64,000 bases of DNA from Acanthosepion esculentum (GCA_964036315.1 OZ038495.1:22519121-22583120); one strand, 5' to 3'. Numbered from the stretch's first letter, positions 47,478 to 58,011 are shown. Translations and numbers: made by a program. Notes: a model not told the origin generated them from the letters alone.

Positions 47478-47575
47478 CATAAGACCACAAGTGTGTGACA
47501 CCCAGCGAGTATCGAACTCATTACAGTAGCGAGGGTGAGAAACTAGCTTGTTAACCATTGCTGAAGGGTGAGGCG
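47478..47575 (-). mobile_element. tRNA-derived SINE (family T, copy 2)
   Basis: The minus strand reads CAGCAATGGTTAACAAGC (A-box side), then GTAATGAGTTCGATACTCGC (B-box side) and TGGGTGTCACAC, parallel to the copy at 6590-6728. It sits between two LINE copies. Confidence 0.65.
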
Positions 47576-47675
47576 CTTAAATGTATTCCAGCGTTTCGCT
47601 ACGCTTTGAACAGTACCACAACTCTGCTGAACACAGCGATGATCAGTCTTACTTCTGTTCTGCGAAGTTAATTAA

Positions 47676-48225
47676 TTAACCATTGTAAAGCTAAGCAAAG
47701 TATTAAGAAACAGGAAAATTTTGATAGAAACAAAGAAAAGAGTACTGAACACTTATCTAATATCAGTCCTTCTATATGGTAGTTAATACTGGACAATCCC
47801 ATCACAGATGAAGAAGAGATTTGAGGCAAAAGAAATGTGGTTCCACAGAAGGATACTGAGAATACCCTGAACCAAACATGTGAGCAACGACGAAATTTTA
47901 GAGAAAATGAAAACAAAAAGAACACTAATAATATTCATCAGAAAAAGACAGTTGCCATTTCTAGGGCACATAATGAGATAAGCAGGAATTAGAAAATTTC
48001 ATACTTACAGGATGATTGAAAGCAATGGGACAGAGGAAAACAGCGCATAAATTGCCTAACGAGCTTGTGGAAATGGTTGGCAGAACAAGGTTTAGGAGAG
48101 ATAACAAAAATACAAACTTTAATAAGAGCTACAAAGGACAAGAAATTGTGGAGAGCTATGATCGACCACGTTCTGAAGAGACAGGGCACATAGAAAAAGA
48201 AGGTCTTGGTAAGACCTTGTGAGTG
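47676..48225 (+). pseudogene. RTE-like LINE, thumb and C-terminal region (copy A6)
   Basis: The plus strand reads SKVLRNRKILIETKK-like text near 47690, then FHRRILRIP-like text near 47842, TKHVSNDEILEKMKTK near 47870, and FLGHIM near 47962. KQRINCLTSLWKWL-like text lies near 48040 and NKSYKGQEIVESYD near 48120. It ends near 48225 with a GHIEKEGLGKTL-type tail. Multiple frameshifts. It begins in the thumb, so it is 5' truncated. Confidence 0.8.
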
Positions 48226-48713
48226 AATAGGTTGTTTTTCGTATATTGGGATTTTCCCAATTATATTTGGTAACAAAAATATGTTGACGCCGGCAAGAAG
48301 AAAGGAACACAAACACAGATGAAAATGTTTGAAAAAACTTGTATTTGTAGGAAAAGAGAGGAAACTTTCATGCAAACAATCGGGTTTGCGGAACTTATCT
48401 GAAAGATGCGTCCTTTTAACAGTTTTACATTTCCTTTAGAAATAGAGCTTTGACTTCTGGGCTTCAGTTGCTGTCTAGAGCCTCACACGTGTCCTGGTGT
48501 TTAGATGACGGAGAGTGCAGACGGGGAACGTGTTGTCTCTGAGGGTCCCGACAAGCAAAAGAGGAAGAGAGTTCGTAAAAACCGCTCTCGTGGGGGTTTG
48601 GTGAAAATCTAAAAAAGTAGCCTGTGATTGGTTGTTTTTCATCCAATCACAGTGCACCCAGTTAGCGACTCCGTAATAATTTCAATACTTATGCACGTCG
48701 GCGGTCACCAAAA
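48226..48713 (-). mobile_element. Leader and internal start of an LTR retrotransposon (fragment)
   Basis: Lies directly downstream, on the minus strand, of the LTR at 48714-48960. It starts TTTTGGTGACCGCCGACGTG, a primer-binding-site-like sequence resembling the TGGTGACCCCGACGTG seen in some Ty3-type elements. It includes a CCAATCACAG repeat on both sides of a short loop near 48622-48653, i.e. a small hairpin. No gag or pol peptides were identified before the boundary with LINE A6, so the element is truncated. Family assignment is tentative. Confidence 0.5.
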
Positions 48714-48960
48714 TGTTGTGGAAGTTCACTCACATCATAAAAGCAGAAATTAGCCTTGTGTTCACGGGGATAAAAGCATACTTGACAGGAAATAAAACGT
48801 ACACAAATAACAGGAAAAGCACGGTAAATTGTAAATTGCATACAATTTATTTATATTTTTTCACTTGTAATTGGTGTGTGTATTTTTAGGTTACAATTGT
48901 TCTATGGTACATGTGATAAAATGGAGAAATTTAGTCCGTGGTATTACAAACCATATCACA
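48714..48960 (-). mobile_element. LTR of a retrotransposon (247 bp)
   Basis: On the minus strand it begins TGTGATATGGTTTGTAATAC and ends CTTCCACAACA, giving TG...CA ends, followed directly by a primer-binding-site-like stretch. The partner 3' LTR is not in the window. It differs from the satellite-borne LTR. Confidence 0.6.
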
Positions 48961-49178
48961 GAATGAAGTTGCATACGTGTTTCCCGGGTTCGTAGCGAAG
49001 AGATTGAATGTAGCGTCTTTTGCTGGGATGTCCGTATTTCCGACAAGAATAGTTTTTGTTACATGCTGGGATTATTTTTATTATTTTTAATTTAATTTAT
49101 TTTATACAATATTTTTACGTTATTGTTTTATTTTATTTATAATTTTTATTATTATTAATATTATATTTTAATTTTATT

Positions 49179-49224
<46 letters not shown>

Positions 49225-50004
49225 TACCTACAACCTATACTACTAATCAATTATGAGCAAAATTAAAACGCACCGATTCTTAAAAAGATAAGCTCTTTTT
49301 GTTTTTTGTTCATCTTTTCTTTTAATTAATATATAAATTGTAAGGCGCTAAAACATGACCGTATCTTGAATTAAACGAAGAAAATGAAAAGATAGCAGTG
49401 TTCGTCTGACCTATATGAGCAGAAGTTATGGCAGGGAAATATCCAAACGCAAAGACTTTTTGCCGACTAAATTAAAAGAAAAAAACTGAAAACATCCGTC
49501 CGCAGAAAAAAGATAAGGGCAGATGTTTTTATAAGCAAAATCCATGGACATCACTTTAATTATTTTTTTTTTTAATATTTTTTTAAGGCTGTGAGAGGAT
49601 GTAGCTGGTTTAGTGGATAGGTTGGGGTTCAAAAGGTTGGGTCGGCGACCGATCGCTGTTAAAATAATGTTATTATCCACAGCTGCAAGGATGAAAACTG
49701 CGAAGCGGAGTGGCGAAGAAACGTGTTGTCCGGCGAAAGATCTAGTCAGATTGTTTTTCTAGGAAATACCTACGCGCATTTGTAATTTGCTTCAAACTTC
49801 ATCGTCAATAGTTCCCCTCCTCTGAATCCCAATACCAAACTCCAGAGACTGTTTTTTATTCAAGATCACTCTATGTTTAACTACTTTCAGAGCTGGGAAT
49901 TTTTTAAAAAATTATTTAAGGGCCATAAGTATTTTTATTTATCCCCTGCCTACGATTTCCACAAAAAAAGTGTTTCGTCTCGATGTTATAACAACAGACC
50001 CGTT

Positions 50005-50008
<4 letters not shown>
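48961..50008. other. Unassigned AT-rich region
   Basis: Contains an (ATT)/(AAT)n block at 49178-49222 and poly-T near 49560-49585. Near 49592-49660 a tRNA-like pattern is possible but has no second copy. No gene seen. Confidence 0.4.
49178..49222. repeat. (AAT)n microsatellite
   Basis: About 15 TAA units, after a wider TTA/ATT-rich stretch. Confidence 0.95.

Positions 50009-50077
<69 letters not shown>
50009..50077. repeat. (AT)n microsatellite
   Basis: An uninterrupted TA run. Confidence 0.97.
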
Positions 50078-50081
<4 letters not shown>

Positions 50082-50149
50082 TGGACATGGAAGTCAGCAC
50101 TTAGAGGCGACAGTCTGTTTCATGCTAGTGCAATCGTCTCGTTAGGATA

Positions 50150-50157
<8 letters not shown>

Positions 50158-50191
<34 letters not shown>
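50158..50191. repeat. (CA)n microsatellite
   Basis: A CA run directly before the left end of the next element. Confidence 0.95.
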
Positions 50192-50194
<3 letters not shown>

Positions 50195-50761
50195 GGTGTC
50201 CCTCGAAAATTAACATAATTTTAAATGTAAATATCTGAGTAACTACATGTATCAGGCAAATAAAATTAAATAGGCTTGATGTTAGAAAATAAAAGATTTA
50301 TTAAAATTCGAACAAGCTATTCAAAAGGATGTAGATTTTATAAACGATTTTATAAAGCTTCACAAATGTTTAATATGCCCACCTCCAGTGACACGTCACA
50401 AGTCGGTAGTCCAGCCTCTGCGAAACACAATGTAGCATGTCTTGCGTAACATTCTCCAGCGTCATAGTGATTCCTCGCATAAGTTCCTCTAGGCTTGTAG
50501 AAGGAGTGGGATATAGACATGTCTTTTCACATAGCGCCACAGAAGAATCACAAGGTAAACGTGATGGTCATTTTAGCAGCATATTGTCATTAACACGAGC
50601 ACGCCAGGTCCATCTTCCTGGCAGATTCTCATTAAGATAAGTCTGCACAGTCAACTTAGTTTTTCCACATTTTCTTAAAGTTTGAGATCATTTGACTATG
50701 ACTATTTTGAGAACTGACTATGTTATCAGACTAAAGAAGGATGTCAGTTTTGCGAGGACAC

Positions 50762-50766
<5 letters not shown>
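50190..50766 (-). mobile_element. IS630/mariner-type DNA transposon, internally deleted
   Basis: About 575 bp with related inverted ends: AGAGGGTGTCCCTCGAAAAT at the left and, read in reverse, AGAGTGTCCTCGCAAAACTG at the right. The minus strand between them reads LNENLPGRWTWRARVNDN (near 50630), then SLEELMRGITMTLENVTQDM (near 50490), then SQRLDYRLVTCHWRWAY (near 50410). This matches the C-terminal text of IS630-type invertebrate transposases. The N-terminal and most catalytic sequence is missing. Its flanks are microsatellites, so no target duplication can be read. Confidence 0.7.
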
Positions 50767-50831
<65 letters not shown>

Positions 50832-51075
50832 TATATATATATATATACATATATATATACATATATATATATACATATATATATATACATATATATATAC
50901 ATATGTATATATACATATATATATACTTATGTATATATATACATATGTATATATACATATATATATATATACATATATATATATACATACATATATATAT
51001 ATACATATGTATATACACATATATATACATATATATATATACATATATATATACACATATATATACAAACATATA

Positions 51076-51147
<72 letters not shown>
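50767..51147. repeat. Compound (AT)n / ACATATAT tract of 380 bp
   Basis: Pure TA runs at both ends (about 50767-50825 and 51080-51147) flank about 250 bp of TA interrupted by TACATA, TATGTA and TATACAC steps at 8-20 bp spacing. Open frames on both strands here are artefacts of the repeat. Confidence 0.97.
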
Positions 51148-51149
<2 letters not shown>

Positions 51150-51311
51150 GTCATAGGATAAACAGCATATGGGAAACGTTTATAAATTTAACATATTTCG
51201 CTTTTATTTAAGCTTTTATTTAAGCTCCATCAGAAATTTTGGGGAAATTAATTATGAGAAAGTTTCGATACTTTTAATTCTGTGTTGTTTGTTTTTTATT
51301 GGTCATATATA

Positions 51312-51615
51312 TATATTGTCATCCACAGACTGTTTCGCTTCAAGCTGGGATCAAAACCGGACACCGAATTGGCATCAGTCAGAGAACCTACCCCTAGGTT
51401 ATCGTCTCACGGCAGAGAGAAAGGGAAATTTTAACGTTATCTATACGAAATACGCCAGTGATCCGGAGAGCTCAATTCAGTTGGAGAGCAATGCGTTAAT
51501 AGCAGTAGGAGTCACTGTTTTTAAAATTACCTTTTTCTCAAGAGAGCTCAACCAGATTTCCTGTTGCACCCAAACAGCAAAATTGCCCATATCGTGTAAA
51601 AGCAAAATTGTATCC
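51312..51615 (+). repeat. Dispersed repeat (family D, copy 1)
   Basis: Begins ATTGTCATCCACAGACTGTT next to an AT run. Blocks shared with copy 2 at 59.97 kb are CTGGGATCAAAACCGG, GCATCAGTCAGAGAA, CTCACGGCAGAGAGAA, CCGGAGAGCTCAATT, AGGAGTCACTGTTT and AGAGAGCTCAACC. I do not recognise a known family. It might be a SINE or a short non-autonomous element. Confidence 0.7.
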
Positions 51616-51817
51616 TAGAAATGATTAAAGATATCTTAATGGAATTTTCCGAGGTTTTTATAACACTATTGGACTGTGCTTTGAGCAATAAGAATGTATA
51701 ATTGCTCTCCAAGTTTAACAGAATAATCGTGATGAAAATGCGAAAATGGCGCAAATTTTGTTAAGAAGGGTGATATGTTGGACGGCAAATTTACTGTAAA
51801 TGATCCAGACATTAAGG

Positions 51818-51819
<2 letters not shown>

Positions 51820-51902
<83 letters not shown>
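51820..51902. repeat. (TA)n-(TG)n compound microsatellite
   Basis: TA units followed by about 33 TG units. Confidence 0.97.
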
Positions 51903-51904
<2 letters not shown>

Positions 51905-52274
51905 AGGTCGTTGAAATGGTTACTGTGACAACCATCTCTGAAGCCCACCAGCACGTGACGGGGATGGCTTGATATCTGGCAAGATGAAAAATAAGACCAG
52001 TGAAAAGATCTGGGTACGAGACACCCATTAAGCTCTGCATAGCTATGGCTCCAGGAGAATGACATCCTGATCTAACGCCTATGATTATAGCTACACGAGA
52101 AATCTCCCATCAGTCTTGTCTCTGGATGGAAAGGGTAAATGTACTGCTGCACAAATGACATCAAACCTTAAAATGCACAGGCAGCACACATCTGACATCA
52201 TTCGTGTTAGATATTTCTGCTTTGATATTTCAATACAAGGTCCACTTAAGGTCTAGCAGGAACGTGAGTCCCAA
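51903..52274. other. Unassigned, possibly the 3' part of Jockey relic J3
   Basis: Near 52250 the minus strand reads GLTF..DLKWTLY, like the LKWNDSI region of J1. The rest is not recognisable. Confidence 0.4.
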
Positions 52275-52390
52275 TAGGCTTTCAAGAACACCCACTGGGA
52301 TTTTATTCGGACCTGTAGATTTCTTAGATCCTTGCTTTATCTGACAAGGATGAAATAGTCTCAGGTCCATTTAAGAAAATACGTTTTTCT
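52275..52390 (-). pseudogene. Jockey-like LINE relic J3, downstream part
   Basis: The minus strand reads KSTGPNKIPVGVLESL, the block that precedes the reverse transcriptase fingers in this family. It is followed directly by LLGLTF-type text that belongs several hundred residues later. The reverse transcriptase domain between them is therefore deleted. Confidence 0.6.
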
Positions 52391-52795
52391 CAAAGATGAA
52401 GAAGAAACTCGAGGCGACAGAGATGTGGCTCTACAGAAGGATGCTAAGGATATCATTGACCGAGCGTGTGAGCAACGATGAGATCTTAGGGAGGTTGCAA
52501 GCAAGGAGGAGGCTTATACTTGATACCAGGAAGGGGCAGCTGAAGTTCCTGGAACACATAATGAGGAAGGGTGGCCTGGAGAACCTGATACTCACGAGTC
52601 GAATAGAGGGAAAGAGAGACAAGGGAAAACAACGCGTGACATACCTGGCGGACTTAAGCAAGTGGATGACAGAACGTGGTCTGGGGGAGGAAGCAGGGGG
52701 GAAGGAACTTATTGAGAGATGCAAGGGATAGAGGGAGGTGGAGAACCATGATCGCCTACGTCTTGAAAGGACACGGCATATAAAAAGAAAAGAAG
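52391..52795 (+). pseudogene. RTE-like LINE C-terminal region (copy A7)
   Basis: The best-preserved tail in the window: an open frame from 52396 to 52731 encoding MKKKLEATEMWLYRRMLRIS, SNDEILGRLQARR, GQLKFLEHIMRKGGLENLIL and KRDKGKQRVTYLADLSKWM. It then ends in a stop and continues to a terminal LERTRHIKRK at about 52790. It is truncated at the 5' end (no reverse transcriptase). It lies in opposite orientation between two parts of Jockey relic J3 and so inserted into it. Confidence 0.85.
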
Positions 52796-53081
52796 ACACT
52801 GGCGTTTTGCCTCTGTTAAGAATTAAGATTTTCCAGAACTCACGGGAACCAGATCTAATGTTTTGAACTTTTTCTTGGACTAACTGTGCATAGCTGCTCT
52901 TTGCATTTTCTATCATTCCTTTGCGATGATTGCAGATAGTTCTCAATGTAGAAATGGTTCTACTATGCCATTCTCTGGGATAGAGATGGTAGCAATGGTT
53001 ACGTTGAGCTATGGCTGCAGCACATTCTGGCGTGAACCAAAAATAGTTATTCGAATTAATGATGGTGACATTAGAAGACAT
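52796..53081 (-). pseudogene. Jockey-like LINE relic J3, upstream part
   Basis: The minus strand reads YFWFTPECAAAIAQRNHCYH near 53040, then TLRTICNHRKGMIENAKSSY near 52930, and SGSREFWKIL and NRGKTPVSS near 52840-52800. This is the linker between endonuclease and reverse transcriptase in Jockey-type ORF2. Its reading frame stops at the junction with LINE A7. Confidence 0.72.
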
Positions 53082-53594
53082 TTAACCCAATAGCTCGTCC
53101 CTTCATCCTACTTTTAAAATACTTTGTTAATCAGAATATGTTTATTGTTAATAAAGGAAAGAAAAAAATATAATAAAAATCAAGTGAAATTTTAAATAAA
53201 ACACGGATAATATAAAAGTTACAAATAAAAAAAACTTCATTACTTCCCCTTCCAAAGGGAAACATTAAATGAAATTTAAACCAAAAACGTAAAATATAGG
53301 TTACAGGTAATTCTGCTGACTTACATAAATCACATGCGCTGGGAAGTTTTTGTTTTTTCTTTGTTATAGTGTTTGTGCTTCATACCATGAGAAGCACTTC
53401 CTGTATTTATTGGAGCCATGATTGGGGCAAAACATCAATTATAATAAAGATGCAGAAAAGACAAGTAACAATATTTTCCCAGTGTTTGAAAGTGCTCAAA
53501 ACCAGCTGACACAACAGCTATCACCAACAAACTGCAGTGGCACGTCCATGTGGTGTCATGAAAAATCTGAAGTAGCTCTCGTGGAAATCAATGC
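53082..53594. other. Unassigned region before the 24-bp minisatellite
   Basis: A plus-strand frame from 53422 (70 codons, Asn/Gln/Ser-rich, with a Cys-His pair) runs into the minisatellite. I do not recognise it and do not call it a gene. Confidence 0.35.
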
Positions 53595-53813
53595 CGGATT
53601 ACTGATTGGGGAAAATGCCGGATTACTGATTTGAGAAAATACCGGATTACTAATTGGAGAAAATGCCGGATTACTGATTGGAGAAAATACCGGATTACTA
53701 ATTGGAGAAAATACCGGATTACTGATTGAAGAAAATACCGGATTACTGATTGAAGAAAATACCGGATTACTGATTGGAGAAAATGCCGGATTACTGATTG
53801 GAGAAAATGTATC
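53595..53813. repeat. 24-bp minisatellite, about nine copies
   Basis: The unit is GCCGGATTACTGATTGGAGA plus AAAT, with GCC/ACC, GATTGG/GATTGA and CTGATT/CTAATT variants. Because 24 is a multiple of three, three frames stay open. The minus strand reads as FSPISNPA or FSPISNPV repeated (159-codon frame, 53556-54035), with a second minus frame open for 75 codons. No evidence selects either as real. The N-terminal part of the longer frame has no recognised domain. Confidence 0.95.
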
Positions 53814-54743
53814 ATCTAATGTGGATGTGGGAGAAATATCTACGTTTACGAGATGAAATTTGTGATTTTGAAGTGGAAACCCTGAAATGGTATATGCGAG
53901 TGTAAAAAGGTAGTGATTTGTTTTAACACTCGAGATATTGAGCGGAAAGATGAAAAGAAAGAAATGTACGTTAAGCAAAGTTTCAATGTCATTTAATTTC
54001 TCTTCCAACTTCATGGACGAAAGAATGAAATTCATTTCTCATACGCTAAAGTTGCTTTTCACCTTTTTTTTTTAATATATAAAACTATGAATTTTAAATT
54101 TAAGGCAGTCGTCACGGTCACTGGTCTTCTATTTTCTCCTTGAGTTTACATTCAGGTAATATATACACGTGTTTGACTATATATCACTCTTTTTTTAACA
54201 GTAACGTTTATATCTACTGGCCTGGGCAATAAAATGTGCCTCTTGAAAGGAATCGAACCTGTTCAGTTAGCTAGATACCAATTTCACTGTTAAATAAATA
54301 AACCCACTGTGTAGAATGGCCGGTAGTTCTGTTTAGTGTTTAAGAGCACTTGGAAAGTTGACTAAAATTTCGTGGTTGAGAGTTTTCACTTTATTCATTT
54401 GAACATCAAAAGTCAAATAAAACATGGAACCTGTATTTTCTCAGTACCCAAAGTAATGCTAAGATCATCAGTATAAAAATGGAGTCTATGAAGTAAGATA
54501 TGTTCTGATGAACTACCTTCCTTTTTCCCAGAACCCCTGACTTTTACTGAGACTCACCAAGCCACGTACATAACGATGAATTCTCCCCATTCCCTTCGTA
54601 TTCCTATAGTAAGAAGTAAGCTCCATTCTGACAGCTTCTTTCCTAGAACTGTTGCTTTGTGTAACAGACTCCTGGCAAGATATATTTCCAACCACTAAAA
54701 TCTTGATCTCTTCAAGTCTAGGATTATCCAGATCGGCAAACAC
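53814..54743. other. Unassigned region with a possible tRNA-like relic
   Basis: Near 54290-54240 on the minus strand, GAAATTGGTATCTAGC and CAGGTTCGATTCC have A- and B-box-like sequence and tight spacing, suggestive of a SINE head. No second copy was found. No gene seen. Confidence 0.35.
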
Positions 54744-54850
54744 CTGATGAAGACCGGACGGCCGAAACGTTGTGATAACAACAACAAACATGACGACAAT
54801 AGTCCGTGTGTAAATAGTGTAAATAATGATAATTCCTCATCCCAGAAATT
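54744..54850. repeat. Fold-back dispersed repeat, end fragment (family F, copy 3)
   Basis: Contains CTGATGAAGACCGGACGGCC, GAAACGTTGTGATAA, ACGACAATAGTCCG and AATTCCTCATCCCAGAAATT, in the same order as the right arms of F copies 1 and 2. The left arm is not present. Confidence 0.7.
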
Positions 54851-54859
54851 CAGTCAGAA

Positions 54860-54925
54860 TGGAAATGAAGTTATAGAGGGTTATGATCACTCAAGTTCTG
54901 AACTGACATAGTACACAGAAGAAGT
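54860..54925 (+). pseudogene. RTE-like LINE extreme 3' tail (copy A8)
   Basis: GAAGTTATAGAGGGTTATGA ... ACATAGTACACAGAAGAAG corresponds to the last about 65 bp of the LINE family (compare 48140-48205). Very short 5'-truncated insertion. Confidence 0.5.
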
Positions 54926-55199
54926 TATATATATTGGTATACTGTATGGTTGTATTTTATATAGAATTTGGCCTCAGTGCCATGATGTTCATTAAGCTAT
55001 TTCAGTTATATAAAAATAAATGAAGAAATAACAAACCAAATAAATATGCCTGGTTTTGTTTATAGCTGTTCATTGCTTTTGTTTATTTTGGGACTTGAAA
55101 CCAAATTTGCAGAAGGATGAGAAGAGATAGTCATTTGTTAGGCATTTGAAAAATGTGGTGGCTCAATTTTGGGGAGTTAAGTAGAGAAAATGGCATATG
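54926..55199. other. Unassigned spacer
   Basis: No feature seen. Confidence 0.4.
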
Positions 55200-56785
55200 C
55201 CTGCACATGTATGAGAGAGAGGAAAGAGAGAGAAAGAGAGAAAGGGAAAGGGATAGAGAGAAAGAAAGAGAGAAAGAGAATGGGATAGAGAGAAAGAGAG
55301 ACAGAAAGAGAAAAGGATAGAAAGAAAGAGAGAGGTGTGAGAGAGAGAGTGGGAGAGAAGTAAAAAGAAAAATATGGCGAAGAGTATGAAAAGTATAAGG
55401 TGGAAGAAAAAGTGATTATTAAAAGCGTGAATAAGAAGAAAAATAATTAGAGCAAAACAAAGAAAGAAAGAAAGAAAGAAGGAAAGAAAGAAAGAGTGAT
55501 TGACACAGAAAAAAGAGGAAAAAAAATAAAAATATGTAGATACTATGAGGTGCCTAATAAGACATTTATTTATTTTTTTATGAGATCCTCGCCTCGTTTG
55601 AGTTTATCAAGGGCATTCCTTTATTAATTTCGCACTTTTTGGCCCTTTAAAAGATTCTTCAAACTCCCTTTTATTAAGAGTTCCCCGTTTATTACATATT
55701 CAGAAGAATTCTGCTGTTCTAATTATTAAGACACCCCACCACACTTAAGAGTAGAGAGAGACAGAAGGAAAAGAATGAAAAAGCTAAAGACGAAGAAGGT
55801 GAGAACAAAAAAGGCAAAAACATATGGGGTGGAGAGGAAATAGATGAGAAAAAGAAACAAGAAAATGAGGGAAGAGAACGAGAGAAGGAAAAATAAAAAT
55901 GGGATTGCAGCAGAAAAAAGTAATATACAAAAAGAGAGGTAGAGAGAATAAAGAAAGAAGTGTTGAGAAAGAGAGAGAGAGAGGAGAATAAAGAAAGATG
56001 ATAAAAAGAGGAAAAAGAAGAGAAAAAGAAAATTATGCAGAGATTGAAAGAGAGTATAAAAATAAAGGAAAAAGGAAATGAAAAAAGTTGGGCTGATGTG
56101 GATGTGGATTGGGAGAGAAAGAAATAAAAGAGAACAAGGTAAAAAAGAGAAAAATGTAAGAATAGAAAGGAAGTCAAGATAGTAAAAGGAAGAAGAGAGA
56201 GAGAGAGAGAGAGAGTGAGATCAGAGCTATGCTCTCTGGCCTTCGGACTGGGACTAATGCAAAATGTTTTCCTCTTCTCAACCATGTTCTCATCTCTGGG
56301 TGGGACGTAGCACAATGTTTTTGACTTTTTCAGGATATGGCAGAACATGAGGTGAAACTGGTACCAGGGGTCCCGACCTTAAAGCGACACCTTCCCCAAT
56401 GCACGGAATGTTCTAACATCTGCATAACACTGATTGTGAGGATTTCGGCAATTTTTGTCTTTGCATGTGTGTGGAAATCCTACATTAAGCTGATCATGTG
56501 TCACATCTTGCAGTCATGAGTGGCAAGGCAAATATCGGAAAGGCTGAAGAAAGAAAACAATAAAAGAGAAAGATAGGAACAAAAGGAGGAGAAAGATGGA
56601 GGCTGAAAAGAAGGAAAGAAAAAAGAAAAACAGAAGTAAGAAGGGGTGAAGAGAGCAAGAGGAAATAGAATAAAGAAAAAGAAGAATCAATTGTTAGAAA
56701 GAAACAGAAAGAGGAAACAAATGATAACGATAAAGAAGAAAAACGAAAGAAAATCTGAGGTAGTCAGAAATGAAAACTCGTTTGG
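55200..56785. repeat. Purine-rich (GA/GAAA/GGAAA) strand-asymmetric block
   Basis: The plus strand is overwhelmingly A and G: GAGAGA runs at 55211-55350, GAAA runs at 55459-55492, diffuse AAAGAAAGAGA text at 55740-56220, and again 56520-56760. The long minus-strand open frame of Ser/Phe/Leu is an artefact. The block is broken by two mixed-sequence islands (55540-55740 and 56221-56520). Confidence 0.85.
56221..56520. other. Mixed-sequence island inside the purine-rich block
   Basis: About 300 bp of normal base composition with abrupt edges. A 60-codon plus-strand frame (56337-56519) has several Cys but no recognised domain. It could be an inserted repeat or an unrecognised exon. Nothing supports either. 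Confidence 0.35.
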
Positions 56786-57078
56786 ACAACGCTGTACTGC
56801 ATCAAATGATAAGAAAAGATGATGGCAGGAAGGTTATCTCTGATACTAGGGAAACAGTAATTGATAGACTTGTAAATGTATGCTTCTCGTATAGAGCTGC
56901 CCATTTAAGAAGAAGCAAACATATAAAGAAGTTATATTTTAGTGTTAAGATCCAAACATTCTTTTCTATTTTATTCCTTAACAATGACTGAAATTTTCAA
57001 ATATATATAATTTATTTATTAACAATAATTTTTACAAGAAATGGATATGACAGGAAAGCGTTTTGCATGAGGTTTTAT

Positions 57079-57310
57079 TTAAAATTCGATATGGGCACCA
57101 GATTTCGCTACCAGCTCCTCGAGCTGCACAGGAATCGCGTCAAGTGATTCCACCAGGAACTCTTGTGGTATGGAAGACATAACTTCTTGTATTCGCCATT
57201 CAAGTTTTCCCAAAGTCTTGGTTTGGTATAGTAGACTTTCTCCTTTAATCAAACCCAAAGAAAAAAATCACAGGGTGTTAAGTAAGGACTGCTGACTGGC
57301 CACTCATACA
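57079..57310 (-). pseudogene. IS630/mariner-type transposase C-terminus (relic)
   Basis: The minus strand reads WPVSSPYLTPCDFFLW near 57300. After a stop and frameshift it reads KTLGKLEWRIQEVMSS near 57220 and LEELVAKSGAHIEF followed by a stop at 57079-57081. The SP-L-TPCDFFLWG block is the C-terminal catalytic region of IS630-type invertebrate transposases. The residue that is normally the Asp of SPD is Tyr. No terminal repeats were found. Confidence 0.65.
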
Positions 57311-57950
57311 TAAAATAGGGAGTTACTTCTCATTCAGCTTGTATAATGTAATGTGTACTTTAGATATCAGGTATAATTCATGTTCTATATAAACAAATTG
57401 TATATTTACAAAAACTAGTCTGTAGCAACTGCTGCCGACTGTGTCAAGAGAAGAAGTTCGCTATCGCTACATATCCGAAAAGAGATGTGCTACTGAATGA
57501 GAGAACTGAGATTTTGTCAAAGTGCAGGCATTTAAGTAAATATCTTTTGGGTATGTATGAACCCGGATGAGTGTAATGAATAAATTTTTTCCGCCTCTCC
57601 CCCTTTCTTCCTTTCCCTCCCCCTTACACCTTTCATTTTCTTTTCCAGTGGTCATATAAGTTGGTGGAATATACGAGATTGTCCATTTTTCTACTTGCCT
57701 GGGGAGACCTTGCAGTCGAAACTTGGGTAGCAAGGTAGACTGCTTTTTAGTGTTTTCGTAAATAATTTTGCTCTGCATTTTCTATTGAGCACTTTTTAGT
57801 ATTTATACCTTTTAGGCACAGATGTTTTCAGCCCCCTATTATAGTATATTATTTTATATTATATACTGTATATTTTATATAAACAGATTATATTTATGTT
57901 TATGTATAACTATTTTTTCAAAATACATACATATTTCTTCATTTTTTTTA
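57311..57950. other. Unassigned region
   Basis: No supported gene. Confidence 0.4.
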
Positions 57951-57973
57951 TTACTCTCTCTCTCTCACACACA

Positions 57974-58011
<38 letters not shown>
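57951..58011. repeat. (CT)n with (CA) interruption
   Basis: CTCTCTC, CACACACA, then about 24 CT units. Serine-leucine frames here are artefacts. Confidence 0.95.

Noticed and set aside
46314..48225. Satellite monomer derived from the LINE YRRMLR segment (shared AGAAGGATAC)
   Set aside because: Only ten bases match before similarity is lost. Too short to claim descent without an alignment test.
50692..51156. Long open frames of Ile-Tyr repeats (also at 2156, 3884, 49873, 59696, 60287)
   Set aside because: They are translations of (AT)n or (CA)n microsatellites, open in several frames on both strands.
53422..53634. Host exon with a Cys-His pair upstream of the 24-bp repeat
   Set aside because: Short, runs into the minisatellite, and has no recognised domain or splice context that I can defend.
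55719..56348. 209-codon Ser/Phe/Leu-rich minus-strand frame
   Set aside because: It is the pyrimidine strand of a polypurine tract. Stops are simply rare in such composition and there is no domain.
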